Source of the DNA: Zhengitettix transpicula
Taxonomy: Eukaryota; Arthropoda; Insecta; Orthoptera; Tetrigidae
Reading direction: 5' to 3'
Assembly (NCBI GenBank): GCA_037074705.1
Contig: CM073590.1
Location: forward strand, 36,293,895-36,357,894
Length of the DNA: 64,000 nucleotides
The stretch's first letter is position 1, and each line of letters opens with the position of its first letter. The position numbers were made by a program, and so were the translations under genes. The notes under the pieces are model-generated. The model had not been told where the DNA came from, ran no database searches, and saw only the letters and a list, made by a program, of their open reading frames with translations. This document shows positions 44,251 through 57,535 of the stretch, piece after piece.

Positions 44251-46075
44251 ATTCATTATTATCACTTTCATAACTTTTTAAACTGAAATTCAATAAATGA
44301 CTATTAGAAAGTTGAATGTTTAAATGAATAATATCGAACTAGAGAAAGAATATCACTATCACTATGAAAATTCTTTATCAATTCATTTCATCACTGCCTC
44401 ATCGCCATTAGTTCACAATATTTGTTCTAATCGGCCTTCCTGGAATTAAAATATCTCCATCCTCCAAAACATCATTTTTAATTTATTGCGTTCAGTTATG
44501 TTTCCCGTGGAAAAGCAGTATCCAAATATTTTCACGTCTGACCTCCCACCAAAGTTGTCATACAAAGCAACAATAAATATTCCGAGTCACTTTTTCACGC
44601 ATCAGGAGACCACCGTTGTCATGCGTCTTGATTACTTTGGACGCCAAAATCAGTTTTTTCTGTCTTAATGAATTTTACCTCTTCCCCTACGATATTAGTA
44701 AGGTAATGCAGGCGCAAAGCCATTGTGCATAAAATATATTTTTCTCAAATGCAATCGAATATTATCACAGCGAAACTAAGAAAGTGATTGAAAACAGCTT
44801 GACCTCTCGAAGTTTGATATGAATTATTTAAGTGTGCCATGCTATATATTTTTTTGCGAAAGAGATGGATCCCAGTGGCAGTTAGAGAACAAGTATATAA
44901 ACGATTGAGTTAACAAATAAATCAAATTCTTTTAAATTTGTCCACACTTTTAAACAACTCACCGAAAGAAAACAAAAAAAAACGCTCCGCCATATTCATG
45001 AATGTTATTAATATTGGACGGAAAACAATTATTCACTTCACATTTCTATTTATTTTTATTGTTTTAAAATCATCTTATTGCTAGAAGATACTCCTCAAAA
45101 GTTCTGTATGTAAAATTGTTCCCATCACATGTCGGTCTGGTTAAGAATGAAAAATTTCCTACTTAAGTACTTTGCGGTCTCGTTTTCACTTTAAATTTGT
45201 TATCACCTCTCCTAATATAATTTTCATTTCTCCTAATATAAGTTGTTTTTTCAAGCTAATTTAGTACGTTTTTCCAGACTTTGTTTCCCAAGTCTATCTT
45301 TCTTCCTTTTGGTTGTCAAAGATTTCCAACCCGAATTTAATGATCTTATATCGCCCCTGACTTTGTCTCCATAATTCAACATGCATAGCATACAAAATTA
45401 AGTATGGGTTGAAGTATCTCAGAAATATATTTAAACAATTATTTTCTTATAAGTGTGGTATAGCATAAAGTGAAATGTAAAACGAAAAATAATGAAATAT
45501 CTAACCACTCGAGCAACCCTTGTATAATTTTCTGATTTTTGAAGTATAAAATTGTAGTTTTTTTTATAAACTTTCACTGAGAATCTGAACTGGCGACTCA
45601 GGTACCTGACTGACGACAGTTAATCATGTGTCGGTGTCAGGGGAACCCACTAATGGTGGTCCTTGTTGTTGTTGCGGCCTCGACTTGAGATGGACATCTC
45701 CAGTCCGGACACTGGGAATGATTGATTGTAGCATAACGCCTACACTACATCAGCAGACGACGCGTCCTTCAAGAGTGAGACGTAAGAACTGATATGAGGG
45801 AAAACACTCTTTGAGTGTGTTTGTTGTACCAGTAAACTATAGAAAAGTTATAATCTTTGAAAATTTTCCATACGACCTATAAAATAAATAGGCATATATG
45901 TTTCATTCGTTCAGCATATTGGAATATAAATTATTAATCTGGAGTTTTTTTGTTCGGTTTTATAAGAAAATGTCAACACGCGTTTACACACCAATTCGCA
46001 TAAAAAATAAGCGTTTATATTTAGAAAAATATTTACTATAACTTTTCGGAATTAAATGACGTTTTTATTTTCGTA
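44251..46075. other. AT-rich DNA, nothing firm
   Basis: The 60-aa frame 44486-44668 has no motif. A GC-richer segment at 45590-45780 resembles an eroded repeat (tRNA-SINE-like in reverse is possible, but box B does not fit). No element ends are seen. Confidence 0.4.
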
Positions 46076-49000
46076 CTAGCTGGGTGCCCGGCGTTGCCCG
46101 AGATATTTATCCATAACCCCCGATATGATTCCAATTTCAATTCCTTTTCCTCTATTTTTATGTAACTCTCCTCGAACCCTGTCCCTAAATATATCGGCCG
46201 TTTTTACATGTTAGAAGATGACCACCCCACAAATGTGCGATAATCAAAAAGCATTTATTCCACGAAAAAATCGGCCAATTACATTGTTTGAAAATTGTTA
46301 CCCCCGCCCACCACCTTCCAAACCCGTCGCGTTCTACAGGTAGTCATAATTAGACTCAGCAACATGCATAGTCTCTGAATTGATTCGAATCTAGGTTGTT
46401 TTTGAGTTATTTTTATTTAACGTACTTCCACCCCAAGCTTTCTCCCCTCACAGGGGCTGAAATTATACAGAACAACACGGTATAAATAATATCAAAGTTA
46501 TTAACCCCAGGAAATAATTATTTAACGCAAATATCGACTGTTTGAAAATTTCCCGACTACTCCCGATTGGTGGACTTAAACGCGCAAGTTGAATGTCGTA
46601 ATTAAACTCAGTGACAAATATAACTTTGGATTCAACTGCAATCTCGATAGTTGCTGCTTTCTCTTTATGTAATTCCACTCTATACCCATCTTTAAGGGGA
46701 GCTCCATTCCCAATCCCCAAAAGGGTTGAAATTATACCTAGAGAACATGTAGAGAAAATTTATGAATCGCATTGATGCCGAAATATATTTATTCGAAACA
46801 AAATTGGCCGGTTAACATGTATGAAAATTTTTTCCTCCGTCCAACCCGGCCAGGTCCCTCACACCCCCGTACACTATCGCCAACCCCCGTGCATTTCCCA
46901 CGTTGTCATAAATACATTCACCTATATTCATAATTCTGATTTGACACCAATCATAAATCATAAATAAACTCATAGACATACATAATTTGAATTTGACTCC
47001 AATCTCGGATTTATTCACGTTATTTTCTTGTAACGTCTCCTCCACCCCCACCCCTAAGTGTGATCTTTCACGTGTATCAAGGGGTTGAAATTAAAAACAA
47101 AATCGGTAGAAATATTAACAATGACATTGACCCCGACAAATAATTATTCCCTACAAAAATCGACCGTTTAACATGTTTGAAAATTTACACCCCCGCCAAC
47201 CCTTCTTTGGGGGAGTTAAACGGTTAGTTGAATGTAATAATTAAACTCGTTTATGTCCATGACCGTGGATTCGATTCCAATGTCGATTGTTTTTGCATCA
47301 TAATAATGTAATTCCACTCCACCCCCACACTTAAGAGGAGCTCCATTCCCAATCCAGAAAGGGGTTGAAATTATACAAGGAGAAAATTTAGAGAAATTTT
47401 ATTAATCTAATTGATCCTGAAACATATTTAATTGTCGCAAAAAACGGTCGATCAACATTTCTTAAAATTTCTATCCCCCGTTCACCTCCGCCCAACTCAT
47501 CCCAACCTAGCTCACCCCCGCGGGTTCCCAGATTGCCATCAATTAATTCAGTGACATCCATTACCTTCCATTTGACTCGAATCTCGGTTGTATTCGAGTT
47601 ATTTTATTGTAAGTCCCCTTCACTACCACCCCTATCATGTCCCCCATCATGCCGCAAGGGGTAGAATTTTTACATACATAAATACTATAAATAAAATTAA
47701 CCCTGCAAAATATTTAATATCGGTCGTAATTTCATGTTTAAAAATTTCCACCCCTGTCTACCTCCTCCCCTCGGGGTTAAATGTCCAATTAAATGTTATC
47801 ATTAATTTTAGCGACATTCATAACCCTGTATTTGTACATATTCATGATTTTATTCGCGTTATTTATTTGTAACGTCCGTCCACCCCTACCCCTAAGTGTG
47901 CTCCTTTCCCATGATGCCAGGGGTTGAAATTATACTCAGATAAAATCGGTAGAAAGTCTATCAATCTCTTTGACCCATAAAAATATTGATCCGACTCAAA
48001 TATCGGGTGTCTTAGGATGTTAGAATGTTTCAACCCCCAAGACTAAGCGTGCTGCCCCCTCATGCGAAGAGGATTGAAATTTTACAAACAACATCGGTAC
48101 AAATACTATCAACACCAATGGCACTGGCAATTATTTATTCTACGATAGAATCGACCATTTCACATGTTTAAATATCCACTCCGCCACTGGGACCAATTGA
48201 ATGTCGTAATTAAACTCGGTTACATTCATAACCCTGGATTTAATTCTAACCTCGGTTTTATTAGCGTTATTTATTTGTAACACCAGTCACCCCTACCCCT
48301 AAGGTCAGCTCCTCCAAATCCCGAAAGAGGTTGAAATTAAACGCGGAGAACATGCAGTGAAATTTTAATAATCTCATTGTTCCCTAAATATATGTTCCCT
48401 AAATCGTCACAAAATTCAGCCGCTTAACTTACTTTAAAATTTCTACTTCCCACTACCCAGTGCCTCCCATCCCAGTCCAACCCCGCGCGTTGCCTAGATT
48501 GTCTTAAATGAAATCACCGACATCAATTACCTTCGACTTGTTCGAATGTCGGTTGTTTTCGCGTTATTTTCTTCTAATGCCCGTACATCCCCTCCCCTAA
48601 GCGTTCTCCATAATCTTGTCGGTAGGGGTTGAAATTGTACAAACTTAAAATGAGTATAAATACTGATTAACACTGAAAAATATTTATTCCGCGCAATTAT
48701 CGCCTTTGTAACATGTTTGAAAATTTTCATCTCTGTCCTCCCCCGCCTCTGGGGGTTAAATGGGGAAATTAATATCATAATTAAACTCCGCGACATCCAT
48801 AACACTGATTTTGACTCCAATATCGGTTGTATTTCCTTGTAACACCGTCCACCACCACCGATAAAGCTGCTCTTTTCCCAAGCTGTAAGGGGTTACAAAT
48901 ATACTTAAATAACATTGGTAGAAATATTACCCATTTCTTTGACACCTAAAAATATTTATCCGACTTAAATATCGGTTGCCTTATTATGTTAGAATGTTTC

Positions 49001-50686
49001 AACCCCCAACCCAAAACTTAATCCCGTCTCACGCTGAAAGCGGTTGAAATTTTACAAAAAAACTTCGGTAGAAATTCTATCAACGTCAATAGCCCTGGCT
49101 TTTATTTATTCATCGCTAATATCGACGATTTAACATGTTTGAAAAATTCCACGCTGTCCATTCCCGCCCCGGTGGATTAAATGTCCAATTGAATGAGATA
49201 ATCAAACTCGGTGACATCCATAACCCTGGATTATTTCGCTTTTGCGTTATTTTTATGTAATGCCACTCCACCCCAACCCCTAAGGGGAGCTCCCCTCCAA
49301 ATCTCGAAAGGGGTTGAAATTAAACACGGAGAACAATAGAGAAATTTTATTAATTTCATTTTACCCGAAAGATATTTATTCGACGCAAAAAATATCGGTC
49401 AACATGTTCTTAAAAATTTTAACCCGCGCCCAACTCCTCCCGACCCAGCCCGCCACTCGCGCGTTGTCTAGATTGTCATAAATTAACTCAGCGACATCCA
49501 ATACCTTCGATTTGACTCGAATATCGGTCTTTCTTACGTTATTTCTTGTAAGTCTCCACCACCACCCCTTACCATGCTACCCCCGTAAGAGGGGCTGAAA
49601 TTTTACGCACATAACTTGGGTAGAAATACTATACATCTAATTAACCCTGAAAAATCATTATTCACCTCTAATATCGGTCCATATCCCGTCCATCTCCACC
49701 CCTCCGAGTTAAATGTCATAATTAAACTCAGCGACATTCATATCCCTATACTTGGCTCTAATCTCGGTTTTATTCGCGTTAATTATTAATGCCCGTTGAC
49801 CTCAACCCTAAGTTGAACTCCCTCCCAATCCCGAAAGGGGTTCAAATTAAACACGGTAAACGTGTTGTGAAATTTTAATAATCTCATTGTTCCCGTAATA
49901 TATGGGTTAAACGCAAAATTCAAAGCTTTACTTATTTTAAAATTTCTACTATCGACCTCAGCCCAACCCCCGCGGGTTGCTTAGATTGGCATAAATAAAC
50001 TTTACCTTCGATTTGAATTAGCCTTATCTCACCTCCACACCCACCCCTAAGCGTGCTCCCACTCATGTCGCTGAGGGTTGAAATCTTACAAACATAAAAT
50101 GGGTGGAAATACTATAAATGTAATTAACCATTAAAAATATTTATTCCACGCAAATATCGACCGTTTAACATGTTAGAAATTTTCCATGCCCAGTCCACCC
50201 CTGGCCTTGGGGATAATCTCGTTCACCCTCACCCCTAAGAGTGCTTCTTTCCCATTCTGGAAGGGGTTGAAACTATACTCATATAACATCTGCTTGAAAC
50301 AATATCTATCTCTTCGATCCCTGAAAAATTTATCAGCTTAAATATTGGCTGTTTTAGCATGTTTGACTGTTTTCACCCCCTCCCCTAAAGTCTAAAGGGG
50401 ATAAATTTTACAAACAACATCGGTAGATGTATTATAAATATCATTGACAATTAATTATTTAAGGCAAATATCGACAATTTAACATGTTAAAAAAATTCCA
50501 CCCCCGTCCACCCCCGACCCTGGGGGTTAAATGGCCAATTGAATGTCATAATTGAACACGGCGACATCCATAACCTTGGATTTGACTGCAATCTCGGATG
50601 TATTTGAGTTATTTTCTTGTTTCACAACCTCCACCCCAACCCGTAGGGTGCTCCTTACCCATGCCGTAAAAGGTTGAAATTTTACT
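46076..50686 (-). repeat. G-rich degenerate array, left half, ending in a Helitron-like 3' terminus
   Basis: About 4.6 kb of tandem degenerate units oriented minus. Landmark 'ggttgaaat' (complement of 'atttcaacc') recurs, for example near 46731, 47084, 47367, 47924, 48331, 48626, 49043, 49312, 50073, 50263 and 50671. Spacings are mostly 250-300 bp, with shorter units of about 135-155 bp mixed in. Other landmarks include 'ccgattttgttt', 'aacatgtttgaaaatt', 'gacatccataaccctggat' and 'gttattttcttgtaa'. The left edge reads A|CTAGCTGGGTGCCCGGCGTT, the complement of the Helitron-type end, so the 3' terminus faces left. Open frames in the array are composition artefacts. Confidence 0.85.
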
Positions 50687-50746
50687 GACATACATGGGAT
50701 AAAAAGTTTCGGAGTAAAAGTAATTAATAGTGTTTGTACCAATGAA
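50687..50746. other. Symmetry centre between the two arrays
   Basis: The 60 bp around 50718 separate a perfect 19-nt inverted match: CCCATGCCGTAAAAGGTTG (50658-50676) and its exact complement at 50761-50779. The spacer contains 'gtaattaatagtgtttgtac' and is not itself palindromic. Orientation of all array landmarks flips here. Confidence 0.85.
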
Positions 50747-53700
50747 TATGAATAAAATTACAACCTTTTACGGCATGGGAAAGGAGTTCCCATAGGGGTG
50801 TGGGTGGAGTTCCGTTACAAGAAAATAACTGGAATACAACCGAGACTGGAGTCAAACCTAAAGTTTTGGATAACGCTGAATTTAATTATGACATTCAACT
50901 AGCAATTATCCTCCCAGGGACGGGGATGGTCGGGGGTAGAAATTGTCAAACATCTACCGATTTTTGCGACGACTAAATATTTTTCTGGATCAATGTAAGA
51001 AAATTGATAATATATCTACCGATGTTGTTTGTAAAATTTCTTTACGTTTTCTCTGAGTATAATTTCAACCCCTTTCGAGCTTAGCAGTAGAGCACCCTTA
51101 GGGGTGGGGGTGGAGGAGCGCTACAATAAAATAACGCGAAGATAACCGATATTGGAGTCAAACCCAAGGTTATGGATGTCGCGCGAGTTTAATTATGACA
51201 TTCAATTGGCGATTTAAATCTCAGGGCCAGGGGTGTACCGGTCATGGAAAATTTCTAACATGTTAAAACGATCGATATTTGCGTTAAATACTTAATTGTC
51301 GAATTCAAAATTGATAATATATTGTAATAATTACTTTGAATTAATTAATTAAACACTATTGCAAAAGATTAATTAATAATTTGAATTCAATAGTTGGTTG
51401 ATGAATCAATTATATTTATTCGATTAAAAACGAGAAGGATTTCAAAATAATTACAACATTCTTTAAAATTTTACAAGACAATTACTTTTATTCGGGTGAA
51501 ATTTACAACATTTTTAAATGAGATTATTTACATTTAAAGTTTTTATTTTATAGATTTTAGAACTCTTTTCTCATGGTAATTTATCTGGGCCTTCTAAGTA
51601 AAGAAACAACCTTTATATTTACGTTACACAATCAAATTCCTTTACAACCTAAGAAGTTAAACAATCAAATAAACGTGAAATCGAAATCTGACGACTTTAT
51701 CTTTAGTTATTTATCGTTTACAAAAAAGGATCAAATTTATTTGTACTTACAAACGTCGGCTGGTACCAGGCTTAAATTCATGGGCTCGGGCTCACCTCAC
51801 AATTCACATTAAAAGGCCATGAAATCACTGAATTTACAATCGATTAAACAAAAACAAGGTCGTAACTTTCGGGTCTCTGCTCTGGAAACTGCTGCTTTTT
51901 CCGGATTATTGGTTGGACAGATTGTTACAAATTGTCTCTCTGCGGAATTAATGACGGTCACGGTACTTATAGATGTCTATTGTAGCGTGATTTATTAGGA
52001 TACTCCTTGTAATAGTATTCGATGAACTTGACTGTCCAAAACTTTATACTCAAATTTAACTTGTAACCTTGTCCGGCTAGATCTATCTGCCTGCCACGCA
52101 GTTCGTTGTTCGACTTCCAGTACCAGCCTGTGTAAAAATCCCGCGGTTCAACACAACAAAAGCCCGCCTGTCCATTGTTGCCTTTGAAATTGGAGTCGCT
52201 AACAATCCACCATAAATATCCAATTATCAAAACCATTAATGACATCTAATTAGTATTACAATATCTACCGATGTTGTTTGTAAAATTTCATCCCCTTTCG
52301 GGAAGCACTCTTATAGGAGAGGGTGAAAACATTCAAACATGCTGAAACAGCCGATATTTAGGCAGATAAATTTTTAGGGATCGAAGAGATACATATTGTT
52401 TCAACCGACGTTATAAAAATTATAAAAATTTCTCTATATGTTCCCCGTGTTAAATTTTAATCCCTTCCAGGATTGGGTGGGGAGATTCCCTTAGGGATTG
52501 GGGTGGAGCGGCATTACATAAATATAACGCAAAAGCAATCAAGATTGGACTCGACTGAGTCCAGGGTTATGGATGTCACTGAGTTTAATTATGAGAATTA
52601 ATCGGCCGTTTAATCACCTGGGGCGGGTATAGACGGGATGGAATTTTTCAAACATGTAAAATCGTCGATATTGGCGTGGGATAAATAAATGGCAGAGACA
52701 TTGACTTTGATAGTAATTTTATCGATGTTGTTTATAAAATTTCGACCCCTTTCAGCTTGAGAGGGGAGCACGCTTAGGGGTGGGGATTGAAACATGCTAA
52801 TATAATAAGACCACCGATATTTGAGTCGCATAAATATTTTAGTTTTAAAGAGATTGATAGTGTTTCTACCGATGTTATCTGAGTATAATTTCAACCCCTT
52901 ACAGCATGGGAAAGGAGCATCCTTAGGGTGGGGATGCGCGGACATAACAAGGAAATAACGCGAATAAAACCGAGATTAGAGTCAAATCCGGGGTTGAGGA
53001 TGTCGCTGAGTTTAATTATGAAATTCAATTGGTCATTTAACCCCTAGGAGCTGGGGTGGTTAGGGGTGGAAATTTTGAAACATGCAATAACGGCGGTTAT
53101 TAGCGCAGAATAAATATTTTCAAGGGTTAATTAGATTGATAGTATTTCTACCGAAGTTGTGTGTAAAATGTCAACCCCTATCGGCATAAGAGATCAGCAC
53201 GCTTAGGGGTGGATGTGGACGGGGTGGAAATATTCAAACTTGCTAATATAGCATATATTTTAGTCGGATAGATTTTTTAGGGATCAAAAAGATTTATAAT
53301 GCTTCCAGCAATGTTATCTGTGTATAATTTCAACCCCTTACAGCACGATAAAGGAGCGCCCTTAGTCCTAGGTTATGTATGTCACCGAGTTTAATTATAA
53401 CATTCAACTCGGCATTTAACCCTAAGGGCCGGGGGTGGGCGGGATGGAAATTTTGGTACATGATAACACGTTGAATAAATAATTTTAATGGTTATTTATA
53501 TTAATTGTATTTCTATTGATGTTCTTTGTGTATAATTTTATAAGTAACGGTGGACTTTTAGGGGTGGAGGGCCGTTTCATAAAATTAACGCAAAGACAAC
53601 TGATATTCGAGTCAAATCGAGGTTATGGATGTCGGATAGTTTCATTATGACAGTCTGGTCAACGCGCGGGGGTGTGTGATGGTCGACGGGGGTAAGATGG

Positions 53701-54992
53701 GCGGGGTGGAGGAGGGTGGGGCTACAAACTTTGAACATGCCAACCGGCCGATTTGGCGTCGAATCAATTGAATTCGGGATCTACGGGATTCGTCAAATTT
53801 CACTACATGTTCTCTGTGGATAATTTGAACCTCATTCAGGATTGGAAGTGGTGCACCCTTTACGGTTTGGGGTGGAGTGGCATTACAAATAACGCAAACA
53901 CATTCGTGTTTGAAGTCGAATCAGGTGTTATGGATGTCACCTATTTAAATGATGGAATTCAACTTAGCGTTTCACCGTTATTGGCGGGGGTGAACAGGGG
54001 TGGAAATTATTCAAACATGTTAATCACCCGATGTTTGCGCCTAATATTATTCGCAGTCAATTCAATTCGGAATATTTGTCTTTATGTTGTTTGTGCATAA
54101 TATCAACCTCTTTCGGGCTTAGGAGACGATCACGTTTAACGGGGTTGTTTGGTGGTTGCGTTACAGCAAAATAATGCCCATATGACCGATATTGGAATCA
54201 AATCCAGGGATATGGAAGTCGCTGATTTTATTTATGACAATCTGGTCAACGCAAGCGGTGGGAGTTGGCTGGGCGGTGGTTGGTGGTGTTGGGTGGCGGT
54301 TAAAATTTGCGTCGAATAAATCTATTTCGGAATCAATGAGCCTTATAATATCTCTTTACATGTTCTCCGTGTATAATTTCAACCCCTTTCGGGTTTGGGA
54401 GGGAAGCATCGGAAAGGTTGGGGGTGGTGTGGCATTACTTTAAATTATGCAAATCAATCGAGAGTCGAGTGGAATCCAAGGTTTTGTATGTCATTGAGTT
54501 TAATTAATACATTCAACTTGCCGTGTAACTCCCCGAAGTGTGTGCGGTATTTTTAAAATATGTTAATCGGCCGATTTTAGCGTCGTAATAAATAATAGTT
54601 TTGTGGTAAATTAAATTCATATTTCTCTAAATGCTCTCTGTGTATAATTTCAATTCCTGTCGGCAAGGAGGGGAGCAATCGTAGGGGTGGAGCGTTATGT
54701 GAAAATAACGCTAATACGATTGCGGTATCGATATCTGTGAACTTAATTATGACATTTTGTTTAACCCAAAGTAGAGTGGGGACGAGGGTGAAAATTTTGT
54801 AAAATGTTGAAACGGAGGATATGAAAGAAACTTTTTCGAGGTATGAGTTCAACCCCTTTCATCATGGGAGGTGAGCACATGGATAGGGGGCGAAGTGCAT
54901 TACATAAAAATAACGCAAAAGAAACCGAGATTGGAGTCAACTTGGGGGTTATGGATATACGACATTCCGGGCAACACCGGCAACCCAGCTAG
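50747..54992 (+). repeat. G-rich degenerate array, right half, ending in a Helitron-like 3' terminus
   Basis: About 3.3 kb of array in plus orientation, interrupted by the insertion at 51321-52262. Landmark 'tttcaacccc(t)' recurs near 51061, 52289, 52450, 52738, 52888, 53168, 53326, 54376, 54648 and 54848. Typical spacing is 270-300 bp, with short units of about 150-160 bp mixed in. The right end runs 'gggttatggatatacgacat', CCGGGCAACACCGGCAACC, CAGCTAG and then T, matching the other termini. No protein is encoded; the 115- and 103-codon frames have no motif. Confidence 0.85.
51321..52262. mobile_element. TIR-type non-autonomous element, copy 2, inserted in the array
   Basis: The array phrase 'gataatat|ctaccgatgttg' is split by 942 bp that begin ATTGTAATAATTA and end TAATTAGTATTACAAT. 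The two ends are imperfect terminal inverted repeats (ATTGTAATA matched on both strands). The duplicated target is AT or ATAT and cannot be fixed because the ends are AT-rich. The interior is related to 5258-6171. There is no transposase; the 92-aa minus frame at 51967-52245 has no motif. Superfamily unknown. Confidence 0.65.
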
Positions 54993-54999
54993 TGCACAA

Positions 55000-55440
55000 T
55001 AATATTAAGTAAAACTGAGAGCATAAATGGAAAATATTGATTTTATTCGAAACGAGATCAAATAAATATCGGAAAGTAATCTAAATAAGTATCGTAATAG
55101 TTAATAATATTAACTCAAATTAAAATGAAAAAATTTACTTTTGATTGAAAATAATGAATAAGAAAAGACAAAAAGTTATAATATTGCGTCCGTTCATTTT
55201 ACCCCTTACGTTTCTTGACACAATTTCTAATATGGGCGCCAGGTAATTTTTTGGAATGAAATTATTTGTAATTAATTTATTTCTCGAACCATGAAACATT
55301 CAACATCTGTAGGGCGTGGTTATTTATAACATTTTTCTATTACACTACTGGGACCTCCGTACCCTGACGAACTGTCTTTCCACGTCTCTGCGCGCGCATA
55401 CAACCATACTCCATAATATGCGGCGCGACAAACGGACACC
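55000..55440. other. AT-rich DNA, then a CpG-containing lead-in to PLE termini
   Basis: No gene is seen. A CpG-rich patch at about 55365-55445 ('ctctgcgcgcgcataca', 'atgcggcgcgacaaac') directly precedes the inverted PLE termini and may belong to a PLE terminal region. Confidence 0.4.
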
Positions 55441-55444
55441 GACA

Positions 55445-55610
55445 AAGGTAATAAATCGACAATGGAACATAATCATGTTACAATAAATACCACACGACGT
55501 TTCTGTCCCTTTCCTCAACTGCACTTGTCACTTGACAAAAGCCTTTCAGAAACGTTGTTGTGTGGTATTTACATTGTCACTTTTTGTCTGAATTGACTAT
55601 CTTCATTATT
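55445..55610. mobile_element. Inverted pair of Penelope-like termini, back to back
   Basis: The complement of 55470-55530 reads TTGAGGAAAGGGACAGAAAC, then GTCGTGTGGTATTTATTG. The plus strand at about 55545-55595 reads AAAAGCCTTTCAGAAACG, then TTGTTGTGTGGTATTTACAT and a 'tgtcactttttgtctg' segment, like the 3' flank of the 44.2 kb PLE. GAAAC cores of the two copies lie about 75 bp apart in opposite orientation, with no PLE protein between them. Confidence 0.55.
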
Positions 55611-57179
55611 CATTAACTCAAATTAGTACTTTATTATGTAACGTGAGCAATTTTATTCCTTTAACAGAAATAAAATTATAATTTTGACGCAAATTAATGG
55701 TTTTGGCTATTACCATTTTACCCGTTTCGTTTAAAGTCAAGTTGAACACAGGATTACACACCGGAATTTTGACAAGTTGGGGATAGGTTGAGATTTGAAA
55801 AAATAGCCAGTACTATTATTAGATGTAATTAAAATAGTTAATTAACTAAATTCTAAAATACTCATTAAAATACCATTACTTTTTTGGTGAGTAGCTAATT
55901 AAAAACATGCTCGTGGTCTGATTCCAATACTGAGTACTACTAACTTCACTTCATAAACATTCTATTGAATGCTTATTGATTTTTTAATTATATTTGTAAT
56001 ATACTGCTTTTTATGGATTCATAATAAATAATTAATAACATTTACAAACACTTATTAAGCGCGTGAAATATCTATTTTGTTTTTTTTCTGTTTCTGAAAA
56101 CTATACTGATACTCAATTATCAGAGCATTACGGTAGATCACTTTATCAGAGTCATCATTTAGAGTTTTTCTTGATAGGGTAGTGCGTTCCGCGACTGTTT
56201 GCTGAAATGTCTTGACTAGTTACGGAATGATGATACTAAATACGCGTTAACCCAATATCTTAGCTTCCAAGTTCACAATTTGAATGTTACTATGTATTTC
56301 ATTGCTTAACTACATAGACTGTAGACTTACGGCGTTTATCCGAATAAGCATGAATAACTAATGAATCTGGATTTTCATACAGTAGAATGTGTGACTCAAA
56401 ACATTTTCAATATCAAACAGCTAATATGATGAAATTAAATAAATACTTTGATTAATTCTTCTTCAAAATTATTTATTACTGAAATATTAAGGACTGAAAA
56501 TAAATAACTTGGATACTTTACGATGAGTCAGATCAGAATGAAGCATGAACTTCTACAGAAATTATGAAGGACGGAGCGTTCATGACTAAAGAAAGAAAGA
56601 TAGAACCACCAGCTGTAAATTTAAGGGCCAGTTAAACGTAAATGTACATTTTAACCATTTTTCTACTTTAAATAATCAAATATTTTGAAAATGCAAAGTT
56701 TGTTTACAGAAATTTTCGTTTAAATTTACACCATACGTAAGCAGCCAGGACGTAGCGACTTCAAAGGTGAACAGAATTAAAATAAAATTAGAAACAGGAC
56801 TCTACAATAATGATTTTCAATATCAAATAAACCAAAGTAACGAATCAATTACGCACAAATATCAGAAAAATTGACAACTCTAAGCTGAGTATGTGGCTAC
56901 TAATAATTTTAGGAAAATATCAGAATTTTTTATGGTGGTAAATATCGAGTGAATATGTAGTGCCACACAGTATTCTTGTAAATTTTCATAATTCAGATCA
57001 ACGCTGTCGGTACCATAAGTTTAAACCTAATAATAATTGATTAAACTTTCACTCATTTTACATTCTTAACTTTTAAACAAGCGTTCGGAAGTATTGTATA
57101 AATGTGCGTTTCGGGATCTATAAGGCCAGTATTTTCGTCTAGGACGATTAATAGAGAAAAAATTTAAAATATCAGAGAG
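55611..57179. other. AT-rich DNA, nothing recognised
   Basis: No ORF above noise, repeat copy or motif is supported. Confidence 0.5.
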
Positions 57180-57535
57180 ATCTAATGTCCACGTATGTAC
57201 AGACATGGGCCGGCAGCTCCACGATCAGAGTCGTGAATATAACGATCTACGATCGAGCGAATTGACACTTAATCCAATTAGCACTCAATATGGGATTGCG
57301 CAGGCTTCGCACAGGACGCGGTTTTATCACAGGCGTAGGTTGCCGCCGGCTTTCAGCCAATCACACTGGCTGAAACTGTCGTCCAGTCTTATAATTACTA
57401 CTCTGCTGTTGGTTTTGCGTCATTGTACCGTAATGGAAGTCAAATTGCGAGATTACACGTTTTTTTACAACCCTCCCAACTCACCAACTCATCAAACTGT
57501 CAGTGCCTGTGGATGACTATAGCCTGCAATTCCCG
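57180..57535 (+). other. CpG-rich segment with a 103-codon open frame
   Basis: CpG-rich compared with its flanks, for example 'gcgcaggcttcgcacaggac' and 'ggttgccgccggc'. A small hairpin, CAGCCAatcacactGGCTG, lies near 57354-57373. The frame 57205-57516 (+) translates without a recognisable domain, and another frame (57423-57614) overlaps its end. A promoter/first exon or an element terminus are the main alternatives. Confidence 0.25.

Noticed and set aside
45590..45780. Reverse-orientation tRNA-SINE
   Set aside because: A GTTCAGATTC-like string is present on the minus strand, but it is offset from the box B consensus and no box A or A-rich tail was found.
46463..54852. Many 70-115 codon open frames within the G-rich arrays as candidate genes
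   Set aside because: They fall on both strands, share no peptide between repeat units, and change frame from unit to unit. They follow from a degenerate noncoding repeat.
46076..54992. CRISPR-like array interpretation of the repeated units
   Set aside because: Units are 150-300 bp, degenerate along their whole length, with no short constant repeat and unique spacers, in eukaryotic transposon-rich DNA.
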